Shown here in pieces: positions 21,836 through 34,344 of a DNA stretch of 64,000 nucleotides (within the stretch, counting starts at the first letter, position 1; each line of letters opens with the position of its first letter). The notes under the pieces are model-generated. The model ran no database searches, was not told the DNA's origin, and worked only from the letters and a program-made list of their open reading frames with translations. Source of the DNA: Mesocentrotus franciscanus (Eukaryota > Echinodermata > Echinoidea > Camarodonta > Strongylocentrotidae); NCBI GenBank assembly GCA_037976565.1, contig CP137669.1:37660912-37724911 (forward strand). Direction: 5' to 3'. The position numbers and the translations under genes are program-made.

Positions 21836-23450
21836 TGTCAGACAATGACATAAACTGACTTTTTTGTTCATACCTTTTGATATGGTGGAAGATGGTACTC
21901 ACTTAAATAGACTGACTGATAGAGACATGAGCTGCCAGCAAAATGTCAAATTGGATTTTGTCTCAATTAAACTGGGATTTTAAGTATCTGAGGAATCGTT
22001 GAATCGTAGTATAATAGATGAAGGATACGTTACAGTTCGCGGTTGAGAATAGAATTGAAATTTTAATTGTAGTTGGGATTAGTTGACGCTTAAACTAGAG
22101 GAAATTGGTAATTTGATTGTAACAGTTCAACCGCGCAATACAGATTATGGGTGCAAATTATCAAGCTCGATCTCATCGGGTAAGCTATTAGATAGCTATG
22201 TGAACGCTTAACGCTTGTAAAGCTGAATGTTACTAAGCTGGTACAAACTAATACATATTCCCCCCGAATTCTTTATTTCTATTATTATGGTATTCGTAAC
22301 GTGAAACAGTATTTTTTTTCTTCTGAGCTTTGAATTTTCAGCTGTTGCAACTCAAGTTGATCTCATTTATAGACCTTTTCGTATTTTTAATCTACCATTT
22401 AAAGAAGGTTTAACCCAACCTAAGTTAGAGGGAAAAAAATACAACACTTCGAAGAAGAAAAAATACATTAAAGGTAGAGCATTATACGTAATGGTTTTTT
22501 GAACCTCTATTTAACATTTGGAAATATGATGTAATTCTTCTCACTTTCTAAAAGATACCATTGATGAATAGAGTGAGCACTATTTCAACATGAAAATGCC
22601 CGTAAAATATTATCGATGGTTGATATTAACTCGGTTAATTAAGAGTGATTAATTTTGGATAGGAACATCATCAGAGGGCTGCCTGATAGTCTCAAGGCTA
22701 TCCAAGCCCCAAGGTTCATTGATCCCAAAGTTCGATATTCTAAATACATAAATTGTCTCTCCCAAGTGGTCCCGAGTTCGTAAATGAGGTCTGCTAATGA
22801 TTGCACTACACACAAAAGAACGCGCAGGACTACGCACAGTTACCCCGTGCGCTTATAACCCATTCTAGGAGGTTTTAATTCAAACAACGGTTATAGTGAT
22901 GCCATATTGTCTGACAATAACTGGACCAAGGTGTGATATTTTGCACCATTTCTTAGAAACTTCGCGATTCATCGCTGATGAAGTGATGATGCATCATGAC
23001 ACGTGTACAATGGATCTAAAAATCATATATTTGTGGTCGGTTTGCAATATCTCCATTCATATCCCCTTTAAGCCAATTAGAACAACTAATAAACAAAGAA
23101 GTAAGACACAACGGGGAAAAAGCTTTTAAAAAATTCAGAGATAATAACCCAGTTGTGTTTAACTTTCTGATGCAATGATAATCCAACCCCTCCCAAAAAT
23201 ACGCATTTCTCATTCATTTGTTTCTTCCATATTAACTGTTGATGGTACACATTCTCCTACGTAATCAATGGACTGCATCCAATAGTAACTCGAACTAATG
23301 AATACGAGTTCAGTTAACACCATCAAAAGAACATTTCAGGCTATATAGCAAGGTCTCTGAACATGAAGACCATTTTTTGACGTGTGGTGAATTTTGGGAC
23401 AATCCGAAACTTAATCTACATAATTTGTAGATCTTCATTTGCAGATGTAC
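21836..23450. other. No gene recognised
   Basis: AT-rich sequence. Frames at 22649-22837 and 22896-23129 show no family signature. Confidence 0.4.
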
Positions 23451-23454
23451 ATTT

Positions 23455-23694
23455 GTCCCCTTCTTTCTCTCTCTCACTGTATTTCTCTCTCTGTATTTTC
23501 TTTGTTTCACTTTCTGTTACCTTCTTTCTGCATATCTCTGTATCCATCTCTGCTTCTCTATGTGTCCCCTCCCTCAATCTCCATATTTTACTCTTATTCA
23601 CTCTCTCCCTTTTTCTTCAGTCTCTCTCTGTCGGTCTCTCTCTCTTTCTCTTTCCTCCCTATTTTCTATATCCTGTTCCTCCACCCCTCCCCCC

Positions 23695-23731
<37 letters not shown>

Positions 23732-23805
23732 AATCCCTTCTCGGTCCCTATTAATCTCTACTCTCCGCCCTTCTTTTTTCTTACCCTTAATTTCCCCTCT
23801 CCTTG
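23455..23805. repeat. CT-rich pyrimidine block
   Basis: About 350 bp of CT, CTTT and CCCT variants. The overlapping Ser/Leu-rich frames (23384-23894) come from it. Confidence 0.9.
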
Positions 23806-23869
23806 TCCGACTCCTTGTGTTTCATATGTACCTGAATACCGCTTTTGGAGTTCGAAATTCAGACTTTAA

Positions 23870-24536
23870 AAGATCAGATGGTACGTGCTCGTAATAAAAA
23901 AGACGTTTAAGTGTAACTTGATGCCATGCCTATACATCTATCTGCTCCATTTTCCAGGAACATGAATGACAAAGAGGGGCATCGACTTACCTTTTTTTGT
24001 TTCATACTTGAGCTGCAGACCTTGGAGAAAAGAAATCCATTAATATAATTGTCTTAGAAAGCGATGGAATAGGAGCTTGCCGGCGAGAGGTATAAAATCA
24101 TATATTCTGTTTATCCTCGTTCATTCAACTCTTCAAAATGAAGTCTCCAAACGCTAGCTGGTAAACACGTTACTGACCTTCATTATGCAGAAAAGTTGAG
24201 CACTATGTATTTTCTTTAAAATTCTATAGTTCATATCAAAAGCTCCCATTTGAAAATGGCTTTCAAATGACTGAAATATGTGCTGACTTTGTCTGTGAAT
24301 ATTGGAATATGTTTTTAGATTCATACATAAAATGTATTACAGGTATATAAGTTGAATATTTTCTGTGCCGTCACGTCAATAATATTCGAAAAATTTAAAC
24401 TCATAACTTTATTTCTTTGTTCTGAAATTAAATTCTACACCATAAACAAATTCTTTGGTTACAAACGTATACGATAACATTAAGTATGAATTGATTTGTC
24501 TTCACTGAGTACTAATTTATCTTCTTCTTTTTTCAG
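23870..24536. other. No gene recognised
   Basis: AT-rich. It ends in a strong polypyrimidine tract (CTTCTTCTTTTTTCAG) that is the acceptor for the exon called next. Confidence 0.4.
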
Positions 24537-24667
24537 GAAGGGAATGATTGTTACTATTCGTGAAAAAAAACATCTACTTAAAAACTTCATGTTTTCGGCA
24601 AGATTTCCGTCCATGGCAAGGAATGAATTAAGATTCAGGAGGTGTTGGAAAGAGAGTCAGGAAAAAG
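24537..24667 (+). CDS. Candidate internal coding exon
   Basis: It is bounded by a strong acceptor (CTTCTTCTTTTTTCAG, ending 24536) and a good donor (AAAAG|GTATGT, 24668). One frame is open throughout (phase 2 in, phase 1 out), beginning KGMIVTIREKKHLLKNFMFS and ending in RRCWKESQEK. The peptide is basic. I do not recognise the family. It is followed 122 bp later by another acceptor-bounded frame in matching phase (24790-24851), which is the main reason to propose it. One frame of three open over 131 bp is not rare by chance, so this is modest evidence. Confidence 0.33.
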
Positions 24668-24789
24668 GTATGTGTCTGCACTTTATGATGTATATATATA
24701 TATATAGCTCAGAATAGTTCTCTTAAACGATATTGAAGAGGTGGGAAAAAGCAATATAAATTGTAGCGTAATGACTTTATTACTTTCAG

Positions 24790-24851
24790 AAATATACGAG
24801 TCGGTTGAAGATATTGGAGGAATCGCATTTGGTTCTGATGAGTTCTCCTAG
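24790..24851 (+). CDS. Candidate terminal coding exon
   Basis: An acceptor TTATTACTTTCAG ends at 24789. Joined to the exon ending 24667 (phase 1), the split codon is GAA (Glu). The frame then reads IYESVEDIGGIAFGSDEFS and stops at TAG 24849-24851. The acidic, Gly-rich tail contrasts with the basic preceding exon. The 122-bp intron between them starts GTATGT and ends TTTCAG. The protein is not recognised. An alternative last exon in the same phase lies at 25583-25650. Confidence 0.33.
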
Positions 24852-25582
24852 TCAGCGAGTTATTAAATCAAGCACCATTATATGGGTTTCACTCTGTCTC
24901 CTTTACATTTCAAATTAAGATGAACTCAACTGTGAATGGTGCGAAATGCGTTTCTAAAAAGTAGAGCACCTTCGTGAAAGACTGCTACCAAAGTGAACGA
25001 ATCAAACCTTCTTATAGACGTAAGGGAGCAATTACACCATTGTAAATTAATTTTTTTCAGTACCGAAGGCGTCATTTTTAAAAAAAGAATTGGGCCACGA
25101 CAAATGATCTCTGAAAAAATTATTACAGAGTGATTTTGCTGTATTTTAAAGGCATTTATATTCATATTTTGTCTAATACATGTATCAGTCGCATTGACCT
25201 TCATTAAGGTAAAAATAAATAAAAGGGTCAAACCTTAGTCCTAAAAACGGAACTCTGAACAGCCTACTTCTACCATTTTTTCACCCTTAAAAGTGTCCAT
25301 CAGTCATCTAACTTGTATCCTTTATGTTACCTAGTGCACCTTTAAATATAGATGCATCTATAAACCATCTATTAGGACCAAATGATTTCTTGGTATGTCA
25401 GACAAATTACTGCTCTCTTGGATTGTGAGCATTGTATGCCTGTGCAAAAAGCGGCAATGGCACAGTAAGGGTTGTCAAATAACATTTCTGTGCAGTATGA
25501 TTTTTTTGTATATTTATTGAGCTCTTTTTCTTTTTGGTTTAAAATGGTACGTTACACTGCATTACACCGTTCGTCTTTTCAG
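24852..25582. other. No gene recognised
   Basis: AT-rich, between two alternative candidate terminal exons. Confidence 0.4.
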
Positions 25583-25650
25583 GAGCAAACAGATCATTTC
25601 TGGTTCGTCACATAAGCGGGCGCGACAAGGTCACAATCAAAATCAAATGA
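25583..25650 (+). CDS. Candidate alternative terminal exon
   Basis: An acceptor CGTTCGTCTTTTCAG ends at 25582. After GA (which would complete GGA with the phase-1 exon ending 24667) the frame reads ANRSFLVRHISGRDKVTIKI, then K, and a TGA at 25648-25650. The peptide looks protein-like, but the exon is very short. A second frame from the same acceptor stays open to 26030 because it runs into CT-rich sequence, so the choice of frame is uncertain. No family recognised. Confidence 0.2.
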
Positions 25651-27274
25651 AACGGCTTTCTATTTCCCATTTAAAAGAATTATCGCTCTGCACATTCGGG
25701 TCTCATTTTATTCAAGGAATAGATAGACTGGAAAATGGAGGGCTTACAATAAAGTTGAGATTTAAAGGCTTCTATAAAAGAACTTCACATCTTACCCTGA
25801 TTGTGTATAATATACCGTTAACGTATTGTTTTAGCCCCCTTTTTCCTCTCTCTCTTTCTGTGCCCCCCTCTGTCTCCCTCTTCTCTCTTTCTCTTTCTCG
25901 TCTTGCAATGATCCGAACTTTTAACCTCTCGATTCAAAGTCCAGATAATGGACCATTTTACTACGCTCTTCCCGGATATAGCAGTCTCGTCAACATTTTA
26001 AATTTGTATACTATATGCATACTAAGCTGAACACTTTGGAAATGACCATTGGATATATAGGACGTTATATCTTTGCTTGAGTTATTACGAATACTACCGT
26101 GACCACCATAGGCGATAGACAGCAGTCAGTTGCAAGGATATTCAAAGTATGTCGAGAATGTCCTCCTTTTATTGTCTCTTGTACGTGAAAACCCTGCAGT
26201 GGAGTCGTCTGCGTGAAGGAAACTGTTCCACATGAAAGGAAGGACTCGATTTCCTTCTTTTAATAGGATTATCAATGAGTAGGGTTTAATAGTCGACTGC
26301 CGGCGTGTACAATGCATCAGGAAAGTTGTAAGGCGCGGCACGAACTTTTTCTGAAGTTTCAGGCGATGTTTAGACCTGCTTACTTAAACCTGGTTTAAAA
26401 TGGGTTTATTCTCATCATTGTTCGCTGCTGTCCATACTTTTGAAGTCACCGTATTCCTTATCATACAGCTGGAGGGAGAGCAAAATGTCATTGTATAAAA
26501 GAAACTGTTGGTAAAACCTAATGAAATTTAGTTATATAGATGATTTTGAATACGGGAATTTATTTCCAATTTCTGTCAAAGTCTGTAGGCATTTGTGCCC
26601 TACAGCCATTGCAAACTTTACTTGTTTTTTACTGTAAAATGCTCGTTTCCTAAAATAAAATTTGCAGCGGAACCGAGCTTGAGTTCAGTGTGCGATCGGC
26701 GAAAACCTATTAGTATAACTTGGAAATAGTTAAAAAGAATAAGGAACATTTACTACCATCAACCAATTAAATCAAACGAAGAATATGTTGTTTTTTGTAT
26801 TCTTACTGTCGTTAGATTACTTAACTTTTTCATCTGTTAGTTTCAATTTCGCACGCGTTTACTAGAAAAAAGCAATATGTAAACTGCGCCAAACTATATC
26901 AAACTCAAGTATGCAGTCATGGGCAGTGAAGCGACGAGAACAAGTTCGATTTAATGCCAAGATAGAATAGATTAAGACTCGTTGAAGCGCTAGGATTTAT
27001 GAGACGATGTAATCCTGCAAGATCACTGAAGTATCTTAGAACCATAGTATCATTTGTCTCAATTCTGAATTGCAATATCAGTCAAGAGTGGGAATCCTTT
27101 ACTAATGAAACTGTAATAATGAAACTTTCACCATTGTATCGTGACATAATTTGTTAGATTGGTGAAAGGGGAGATGCCCCGCTTCAGTTCCTAGATTTTC
27201 TAATAAAACTAATCACAATGGAGACATTTTCTTCATTTTGGAATCATTCTGAGATTGATTGTAGCTGTCTTCAG
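25651..27274. other. No gene recognised; small CT tract
   Basis: CT-rich patch at about 25840-25905. The minus-strand frame 26126-26341 is not recognised. Confidence 0.4.
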
Positions 27275-27388
27275 GGAACTCAGCCGAGAAGATCAAAAGA
27301 ATTTACTCACAAAAGAAGCTGTAAAAGGGGTAATAAAACCGCGAACTATGTCACAGTCAAGCCGAGAATATATGGTCACATGACTTAG
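27275..27388 (+). CDS. Candidate terminal exon, basic peptide
   Basis: An acceptor TAGCTGTCTTCAG ends at 27274. The phase-0 frame reads GTQPRRSKEFTHKRSCKRGN, then KTANYVTVKPRIYGHMT, and stops at TAG 27386-27388. It is strongly basic. Phase 0 would match the donor of the presequence exon at 12472-12540, but a direct join across about 15 kb is speculation. No family recognised. Confidence 0.18.
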   Translation, partial: GTQPRRSKEFTHKRSCKRGNKTANYVTVKPRIYGHMT

Positions 27389-27419
27389 ACATCTTTTGTT
27401 GAGAGGGAGAATGTGCTCT

Positions 27420-27487
27420 AATTCTCTCTCTCTCTCCCTCCCTCCCTCCCCATCTCTCTTTCTCTCTCTCAGTCTCTCCTTCCCCTC
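27420..27487. repeat. CT/CCCT microsatellite
   Basis: CT run with CCCT repeats and further CT. Confidence 0.9.
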
Positions 27488-28100
27488 TGTTTGATTGTTG
27501 CATAATCGCGTCCCCTAATGTGTTGTGCATTTGAGTTTTCTAGCACAATTTGTGTTCAACTTCTCCAACGCATTCACCCTCTTCAAGAATCTGGCACTAC
27601 GCCTCAGGAAACAAAATGTAAATGTTTTGTTTGACTTGAAATTGTTTTCCTCGGCTGCACTCTAACAAATATCGTCTAGTAACCCGATTCGTCTACTCCT
27701 TCGATGCTCAACAACTGTAATTTTAAAGTCAAGAGTACTCCTCTTCTCTTTTCTCTCACCTTAGAATCCAGAACAAGGAGATATTTGTATGTTTTTGTAC
27801 GGACATCTGATCCCTGTTTCTCCCTAGAGCTTTCTTGAATGTCTGCCCTGGGTAAAGTCTGTTTGGTCGAGATTCTTGCTTGTAGTTTAGTTTGCCTGTG
27901 TGCTAGGGAGATTACCATGCCGTGCATAGCTTTCTGTTTAACTTGGGTGCACTGAATGTTCCCAAGCACAGACAATGCGCACGAATATTGATTCGAATGA
28001 CAACAGATTATTCTTACATTGAGCACCCCGTCACAAATGACGTTTGTGGTTGTTGAATACATCTATTGTGAGCAAAGAAGAGCCTCATTGGAGTGTGTTA
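27488..28100. other. No gene recognised
   Basis: A minus-strand frame of 128 codons (27676-28062) is the longest non-repeat frame in this part. It has no signal peptide, known motif or splice sites I can support. Confidence 0.35.
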
Positions 28101-28102
28101 AT

Positions 28103-28106
<4 letters not shown>

Positions 28107-28148
<42 letters not shown>
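28107..28148. repeat. (TA)n microsatellite
   Basis: About 42 bp of perfect alternating AT/TA. Confidence 0.97.
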
Positions 28149-28153
<5 letters not shown>

Positions 28154-31100
28154 AACTTTAAACACTAGCTTTAATTACAAAATTTTAGCTTTCAAAAGAG
28201 TTTAAAATTATTTGTTTTATATAGAAAATATCAGCAAGTTTCTTAGAAATTTTACACAAATAGAAAATAACTGTAAAATATGCACTTGAACAGTTATGTA
28301 GACTTCTAAATAATCCGACAAACCGCACTAGCAAATGAATTTTGATATCAACTATGTTATTAATTTAACCCATAGTTTTAAAACGTAAAATTTACAAAAC
28401 ATAGAAAATATATTTTCCTTTTCAAGCTTACCTTCAGAACACGATTGTGTGCACTACTTTGTAAGTGACGTAATTATACAGTCAGCTCAATGAAATGAAC
28501 GTAGAATGGTATCAGGTTTTTTTTTTGTTTACTGTGAAATATGCGACCACACAAGAACGAAAAAAAGGTCTTCACGCTGAAAACAGAGATATCTAGAGTA
28601 GATGTAAACTTAGTTTCTCTCCCTTGTCTGCAGTTCATAAAAAGTGTTACCGCATCACGTTTCTTCTTTCTCTTCTGCTACTAGCCATAAATGAAGGGCA
28701 TATTAGATGTCATTTGGCTGTAACAGTATAGTTATCTGGTAAACAAAATGGGAATGGTGGAATAATTATGAGTGATTGGCATCGTAAAATTCATGATTTT
28801 TAGTTCTCTTTCAGGCACGGAACTACAATCGCCCAATAATCAACGTGCTTACAGTATAGAAATATGGAATATATGGTATAGGAAAAACTCTTATTTTTAA
28901 TATTTCGGATGTTACTAGCTTGTGAATGTCGGAAGGTCATACCACATTGTGATTTCTTCAGTGCTTTTGTTTAAATGCATGAATATTGTCAAGTCTAGTG
29001 CAGTGGTTCTCGTTTAATCAAAGCCCGATGCATATAAAGCGTCATCTGTCTAACGTATAACTGAGTCAGTGACTGGTGTGTTCTTCGAAGAACCATGTGA
29101 GAGAGATATTATACAATTAATTATATGTACAACGAGTAGTGCGAATACTGATTTTAATTACCGGCGTATGGGTTCATGCATTTACAAGCTTTATTAGCGC
29201 AGGCAATGGCGCAATCGATGTGACACCTCCTGTGCAGCGGGCTTTACCTTGGAAGGATTCGTCTTGCAGAAGAGTCGAATCTTGGAGAAGATCTTAGTCG
29301 GCCTGCAGCTGGTGTCCACGTTTAGCAGCAGCAACTCCATTCACTTGTTCACATAGGCAATGAGATGCGCGATTTTTCTATTTGTCTTCACTTAATTCGA
29401 TCATGAAGGGACGGAAGACGGTTTATGCACCAGCCCTAAGAATTCCAACACACCTGCAGCGTTCAGTGTTGACCGTGATACGTGTTCACACTGTCGGATC
29501 CTTATTCCAGTGGTGTGTTACCCCCCCCCCCCCAAAGGATGTGATAAATGGCTGCTTGCATTTAAGAACTACCAATTGCACCTTGACCCGTATCTATGAA
29601 AGCAGCCTTCTTAAGTCTGGCTTAACTTAGTCCACTTATCTATGGCAGGCCAAGTGTCAATCCCTTAGTACCGTATAAATGACTGAAATCATGTAACTTA
29701 ATCCAAATTGCATTATTTGGTTGATGGAAAGAAATGAGAAGTTAATTTCATAAACACAAGATTTATATTTCAATTCAATTGCAGAATTGTTATGATTTGT
29801 GCATGTTGAAGAGTTTTGGCACTTCGATTTAACCTAATCAGGAGACCAGTATTAAAAACTTGAGCTTGATCTAAACCAGGTCTATTGGTTATAGCCTGCT
29901 TTCGAGAATATGGGAGCTGAATGGCTTTAAAGAATATTATTTTGGTCAACATATCGAAATCTTCGGATTAAAGAAAATATATTTCATTTTATTTAGATTA
30001 GGAAGCCACGTGTATATATATAAAACAGAGTTTGCCATTACAAATAGTGGAAATTTTGACCAACTTACACACTTTTCAAAATAATGTGTTTGCGACGATT
30101 GCTCCAAATTTTGGTGTACTATTTTAACTACTTAAATTATGAGCTATAATTGGAAATCATATGAAAATCATATGGAATTGAGGTTTTTGGGGATAGTCCA
30201 TTTCAAAATGGTCATATTACGATATCGCAAGTATTTATATTCCTAATCTCAAGATTATAGTTGTTTTCACGAAAAACATTATTTTGTGTGGTTATTGTGG
30301 TACATAACATGCCTAAAGTGAACTGAAATAAACCGGATTCATCGGCTCGTCCTAGTTTCAAAATAACACTGATACGTCAAGTGATCCCAACAACCGGATA
30401 TCGTTCTGTATAGAGGGTGAGCGAATGTGACATATATACTTTCCTTATATGTACCTGGAATCGGTATACATTTCAAAGACCTTTTTTGTCTTCATTTGCT
30501 TTCCTGTCGGAAAATTTGTCGGAAAAAATTATGTTTTACAACTCCGTTCCTCATTCGAAATATTTGTGGATGCTGACAGTGGGAATGACACTAGGGTATC
30601 CCTTAAAAGAGTCTAATGCATAAAAGGGTAGCTACCAGAATGCAAGACTTTCTCAACCGGATTATTGAACTCGTGCGGGAAACGCTGGTAATAAAAGATC
30701 TACGCCGGAATGGTTTTATCGACGAACTTATCCCCAGAGGTGTATTTAGGCACCGCTGGATAAGAAACCCTAATGTTCGGGACGGAGGGAACATTTTAAA
30801 TCTGTCTGTTGGAGAGCAGATGTAATTGCGCAATGACCTACAATCGGGTGCGTTTGGATACCCTGGGCCGTATTTGTAGATCAACCGTGAGAGCCAAGAC
30901 TGAGAGAAAGGTCAGTTGCACTTTATTCTTGGATATCGTCGTAATCAGAATACTTAACCATTTCCATTTTTAAAAGTAGGCCAATGGTTAAGTGTGAGTG
31001 ACGTTTACGACGGGATGTAGGGCGAGGTGACTATGAAATTTTCATAAAGACTCTTAGGGTGTGAACTCAAATTTCATTATGAAGGGAAAAGGAAATGACC

Positions 31101-31278
31101 GCGGATGAATCTGAATATGCAGGGGGGGAAGGAGAGAGCAAGAATTAACGAAGAGTACGGTGAAGAAGTGAAAGAATTGGGTTACTGGATATGTTTTAAA
31201 AACTCATTTCATTCAAAAGTCCATTCAATGGCGTATATTAAAAATTACGAAGTATTCAATCGCCATTTTTGTGTCTAA
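28149..31278. other. No gene recognised; C-run and one GC-richer frame
   Basis: A run of 13 C lies at 29521-29533. A 69-codon plus frame (30616-30825, MHKRVATRMQDFLNRIIELV...) is GC-richer than its flanks and reads like protein but resembles nothing I know. Just downstream, 30938-31016 holds an imperfect inverted repeat (ACTTAACCATT with AATGGTTAAGT, and CGTCGTAA with TTACGACG). Confidence 0.4.
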
Positions 31279-32345
31279 TGCAAATGCATTTCACTTATAA
31301 TTCAAAAATTGAAATATTATGGCATTTTATCAAATGAGTTATTATGGTTTAATGAGTATCTTACGAATAGAAACCATTTTGTGTCTATAAATGGAGTAAA
31401 TAGCAATTTGTTAACAGTCAAATCAGGTGTCCCACAAGGGTCAACTTTGGGGCCCTTAATTTTTGCTTGTATATTAATGATTTATGTAATGTTAGAGTAT
31501 CAAATGATTTTAAAATTTCACTATATGCAGATGACACTGCTATATTCTGTAAAAGTAAGGAAGTAAATGACTTAGAAAGTAAGCTTCAAAATCAATGTGA
31601 TCTAATTTCAACTTGGATAGACTTAAACAAACTTATGTTAAATACAGATAAAACAAAGGTGATGATATTTGGTCCCAGGAATAAATCATGCAACCAGGTG
31701 TTGAATATATATTTTAAAAATAAAATAATAGAGTTTGTTAAACATTTCAAATACTTAGGAGTTACCTTGGACACAAAACTTAATTTGTCGATGCATGTAA
31801 AAACACTGTGAATAAAATTACTCGAGCAATAGGATCCATTCGTAGAGTTAAACAGTATATCTCCCGTAAAAACATGATCAAATTATATTATTCTCTCATT
31901 TTGCCACACATTGACTATTGCTGTATAATATGGGGATTGCGTTCTAAAATAGTTATAGATCGATTACAAAGATTTCAAAATAAGTTTATAAGACTGATAT
32001 TTAATCTGTCTAATAGAACAACGGTTAGACCATTTTTATTGAGTTTAAAGTGGCAAACAATTGAAGAAAGAATAAAGTATCAATTTTGCATTATGGTTTT
32101 TAAAATATTGAATAGCCAAGCACCCGAATATCTTGATCGTTTGTTATTAATAAGGCCAATAATATATACCACCAGGTATGCAAAGAATAGTAAATTAGTT
32201 GTTCCCAGGTATTTACCGAATATCGTAAACGCAGTTTTTATACCAAGGTCCATATCTTTTCAACAAACTGCCTTTAAATATTCAGTCAAGTAGTTCATTG
32301 CCTCTATTTAAAATATGTTGCCGATCTTTATCTCACACTCTATAG
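31279..32345 (+). pseudogene. LINE reverse transcriptase, three frame breaks
   Basis: Reverse transcriptase palm motifs are plain: SGVPQGSTLGPLIF (about 31423-31464), then YINDLCN and the catalytic YADD (31524-31535), then the downstream LNTDKTKVMIFG and FKYLGVTLD motifs. The C-terminal part (IKLYYSLILPHIDYC..., FQNKFIRLIF) follows, and the natural end is NKLPLNIQSSSSLPLFKICC...HTL-stop at 32345. The frame changes three times: near 31464 (in a T-run), near 31805 (CACTGTG), and near 32250-32265. The element can no longer make an active enzyme. The first motifs (fingers and endonuclease) are missing. I assign it to the broad CR1/Jockey/RTE-like group only. Confidence 0.9.
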
Positions 32346-32825
32346 AAGTCCAAACATAAAAATTGATTAATTGTAGCTGCCTTATTGTGTCCGTTCATTG
32401 GGAAGGGGGGGGGGGGCTCGTTTAATCTCCCATAAGTTTTTTTTTTTCTTTTCTCTCTTAATATCTAGTTTTTTTGTTTTTTGTTTGTTTTTTCTTCCCA
32501 AATCTAGTATTCATTTGTTTTTCTGCTAGATTTGTTTTGTTTTTAATTTTTAAAGATATGAATAAATGGGCTGTAGGCCCTGGTTATTGTTGTTGTTATT
32601 TCAAATAATTTTGTAATGTATTCGTTTAGATTATCCATTAATTTTTTTCAATAATTATTATACTATTACGTAGTTCTGTGTTAAATTTGTGTTGTTTTGT
32701 ATTAAATGTGATGTTATTTTATGTACCTGTATAATGTAGGGCTTCCTTGGAAAGCAGGCCATTAAATTTATTTTTTGGCTTGAACGGAACTACCCTACTG
32801 AAATAAAACTTAATAAATAAATAAA
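31279..32825 (+). mobile_element. 5'-truncated non-LTR retrotransposon (LINE)
   Basis: The second half of an ORF2 (see the pseudogene entry) is followed by a roughly 480-bp 3' UTR. The UTR contains a G12 run at 32405-32416 and several T-rich stretches. It ends in AAATAAAACTTAATAAATAA, an A-rich/TAAA-type tail at about 32800-32825. The 3' tail next to TTGAACGG...CTACCCTACTGAAATAAA is a common invertebrate LINE ending. The endonuclease domain is absent (5' truncation). Confidence 0.88.
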
Positions 32826-34344
32826 TTCAGGACCTTTCTTATTAAAGATTGACTTTTGTTGGAAAAAAAATCCATTGATTGTATGTTTTTTTAAATAAAT
32901 CTATCTTGCTCCCCATACATTCGACTTATTTGTGTAATCATGTTATATTATAACATACATTTTACAGACGTGGTATATTGACAAAAATTGGAACCAAAAT
33001 AAATAAGCCTACTATAATTGTTTCAATAGTAGGTGTTACTTTGGTACCGAGTCTTACAATTTTCTTTCTGGTATTTTCAACATGATTGGCCTTTTGAATA
33101 AACCTGAGAACGGGAACGCGTTAAACCATATTCTTTTACACATAGTTAACGGCCTTTTGGCTCTTAACGGTTGTCTTCTGGAGTAAGAAGAAGCCTACGC
33201 ATTCTGGAAATCGAAATCAAACGACCATATTACGCGCATATCCTGATTGATTTGTTTACATTCATACCGTTGTCTGTTTCACTGCTGCTACATCCTGAGG
33301 GGAATCATATTTATAAATAGAATGCAACGACGACCAAAATAGGTTGATAATGATAGTTACCATGTTAAGGCGGGCCTAATAAGGGAGGCCCCCGCGGCTT
33401 CCCGTTCCATCTCCTAATTTACTGTGCTCCTCCCGATCAACATTCCACTTTAAAAATATACGACATCATACGCTATAGCTATTTGCAAGATATACACGTG
33501 ATTACTAACTCCCATCTGCTAGATAAAATAAAGCAAATGTCGTCCAACAATGGTGTATTTAGCATTTAAGGATGGCGTAGCTGTAGGCCAAATAGGTTGG
33601 GGAAACAATCCAGTAAATATTGCGAAGAAGAGCGTGCCGATGACATTTGAAACATATATACGTATATGGCCAAAATGTCATGCTTCTGAAAGCGTAAATA
33701 TAGTGGTACAGAGATGACGTAAACAGTCAGTCACTTTGGATCATTATTGCTATGGTAAACTTTGGAGACACCATTAGGTATTTTAAGTGGGCCATCAAGC
33801 AGTGCCTACTAGTGGTACTACACTTAACGCTCTGTCACGTTAATACGGCCGTCATATTTTGGAAAAGAGGGGCTTACTTTACATATATATTAGAATCTAT
33901 ACTTAATATATCCCTGTTTAAAGGTCAAACATATACATTTTCTCGTGATTTCGACATTAATGTATGGTTTTTATCTAAATATTTTGTCATTTGGATCAAA
34001 AGCATGACCCTCTTTGGGTCCAATAATGTCCCTTTTAAGCAATCCCCGTCATGCCCGTGGTTTGGTCAAACTCTAAATAATTATGCAAGTAAATGAAAAT
34101 ATCGAATAATGTTTATTTTGTGTTAAATGATCTTTTTTGTTTTCAAATCAAATGTAAAACGTGAGCACAGCAAATTTCGACTGGACAATAAAAATTTAAA
34201 TTTAAATTGATATATTGCAAATCATTAAAACTTATTAGTAATCACATTTGCGCATCGCTCGAAGGTGAATCCGTTATGGTTTGACTTCTGTGATGCATTG
34301 CTGCAACTTAACATGTGATTCAATTCCATCTGCTTGCAATAATG
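32826..34344. other. No gene recognised
   Basis: AT-rich. The 114-codon plus frame at 33752-34096 is rich in aromatic and hydrophobic residues, as expected from AT-rich chance translation, and has no motif. Confidence 0.4.

Noticed and set aside
27676..28062. 128-codon minus frame
   Set aside because: No recognised family, signal peptide or splice sites. Kept only as a note in the gap entry.
33752..34096. 114-codon plus frame
   Set aside because: Composition rich in Phe, Ile, Leu and Tyr, as expected from AT-rich non-coding DNA, and no motif.
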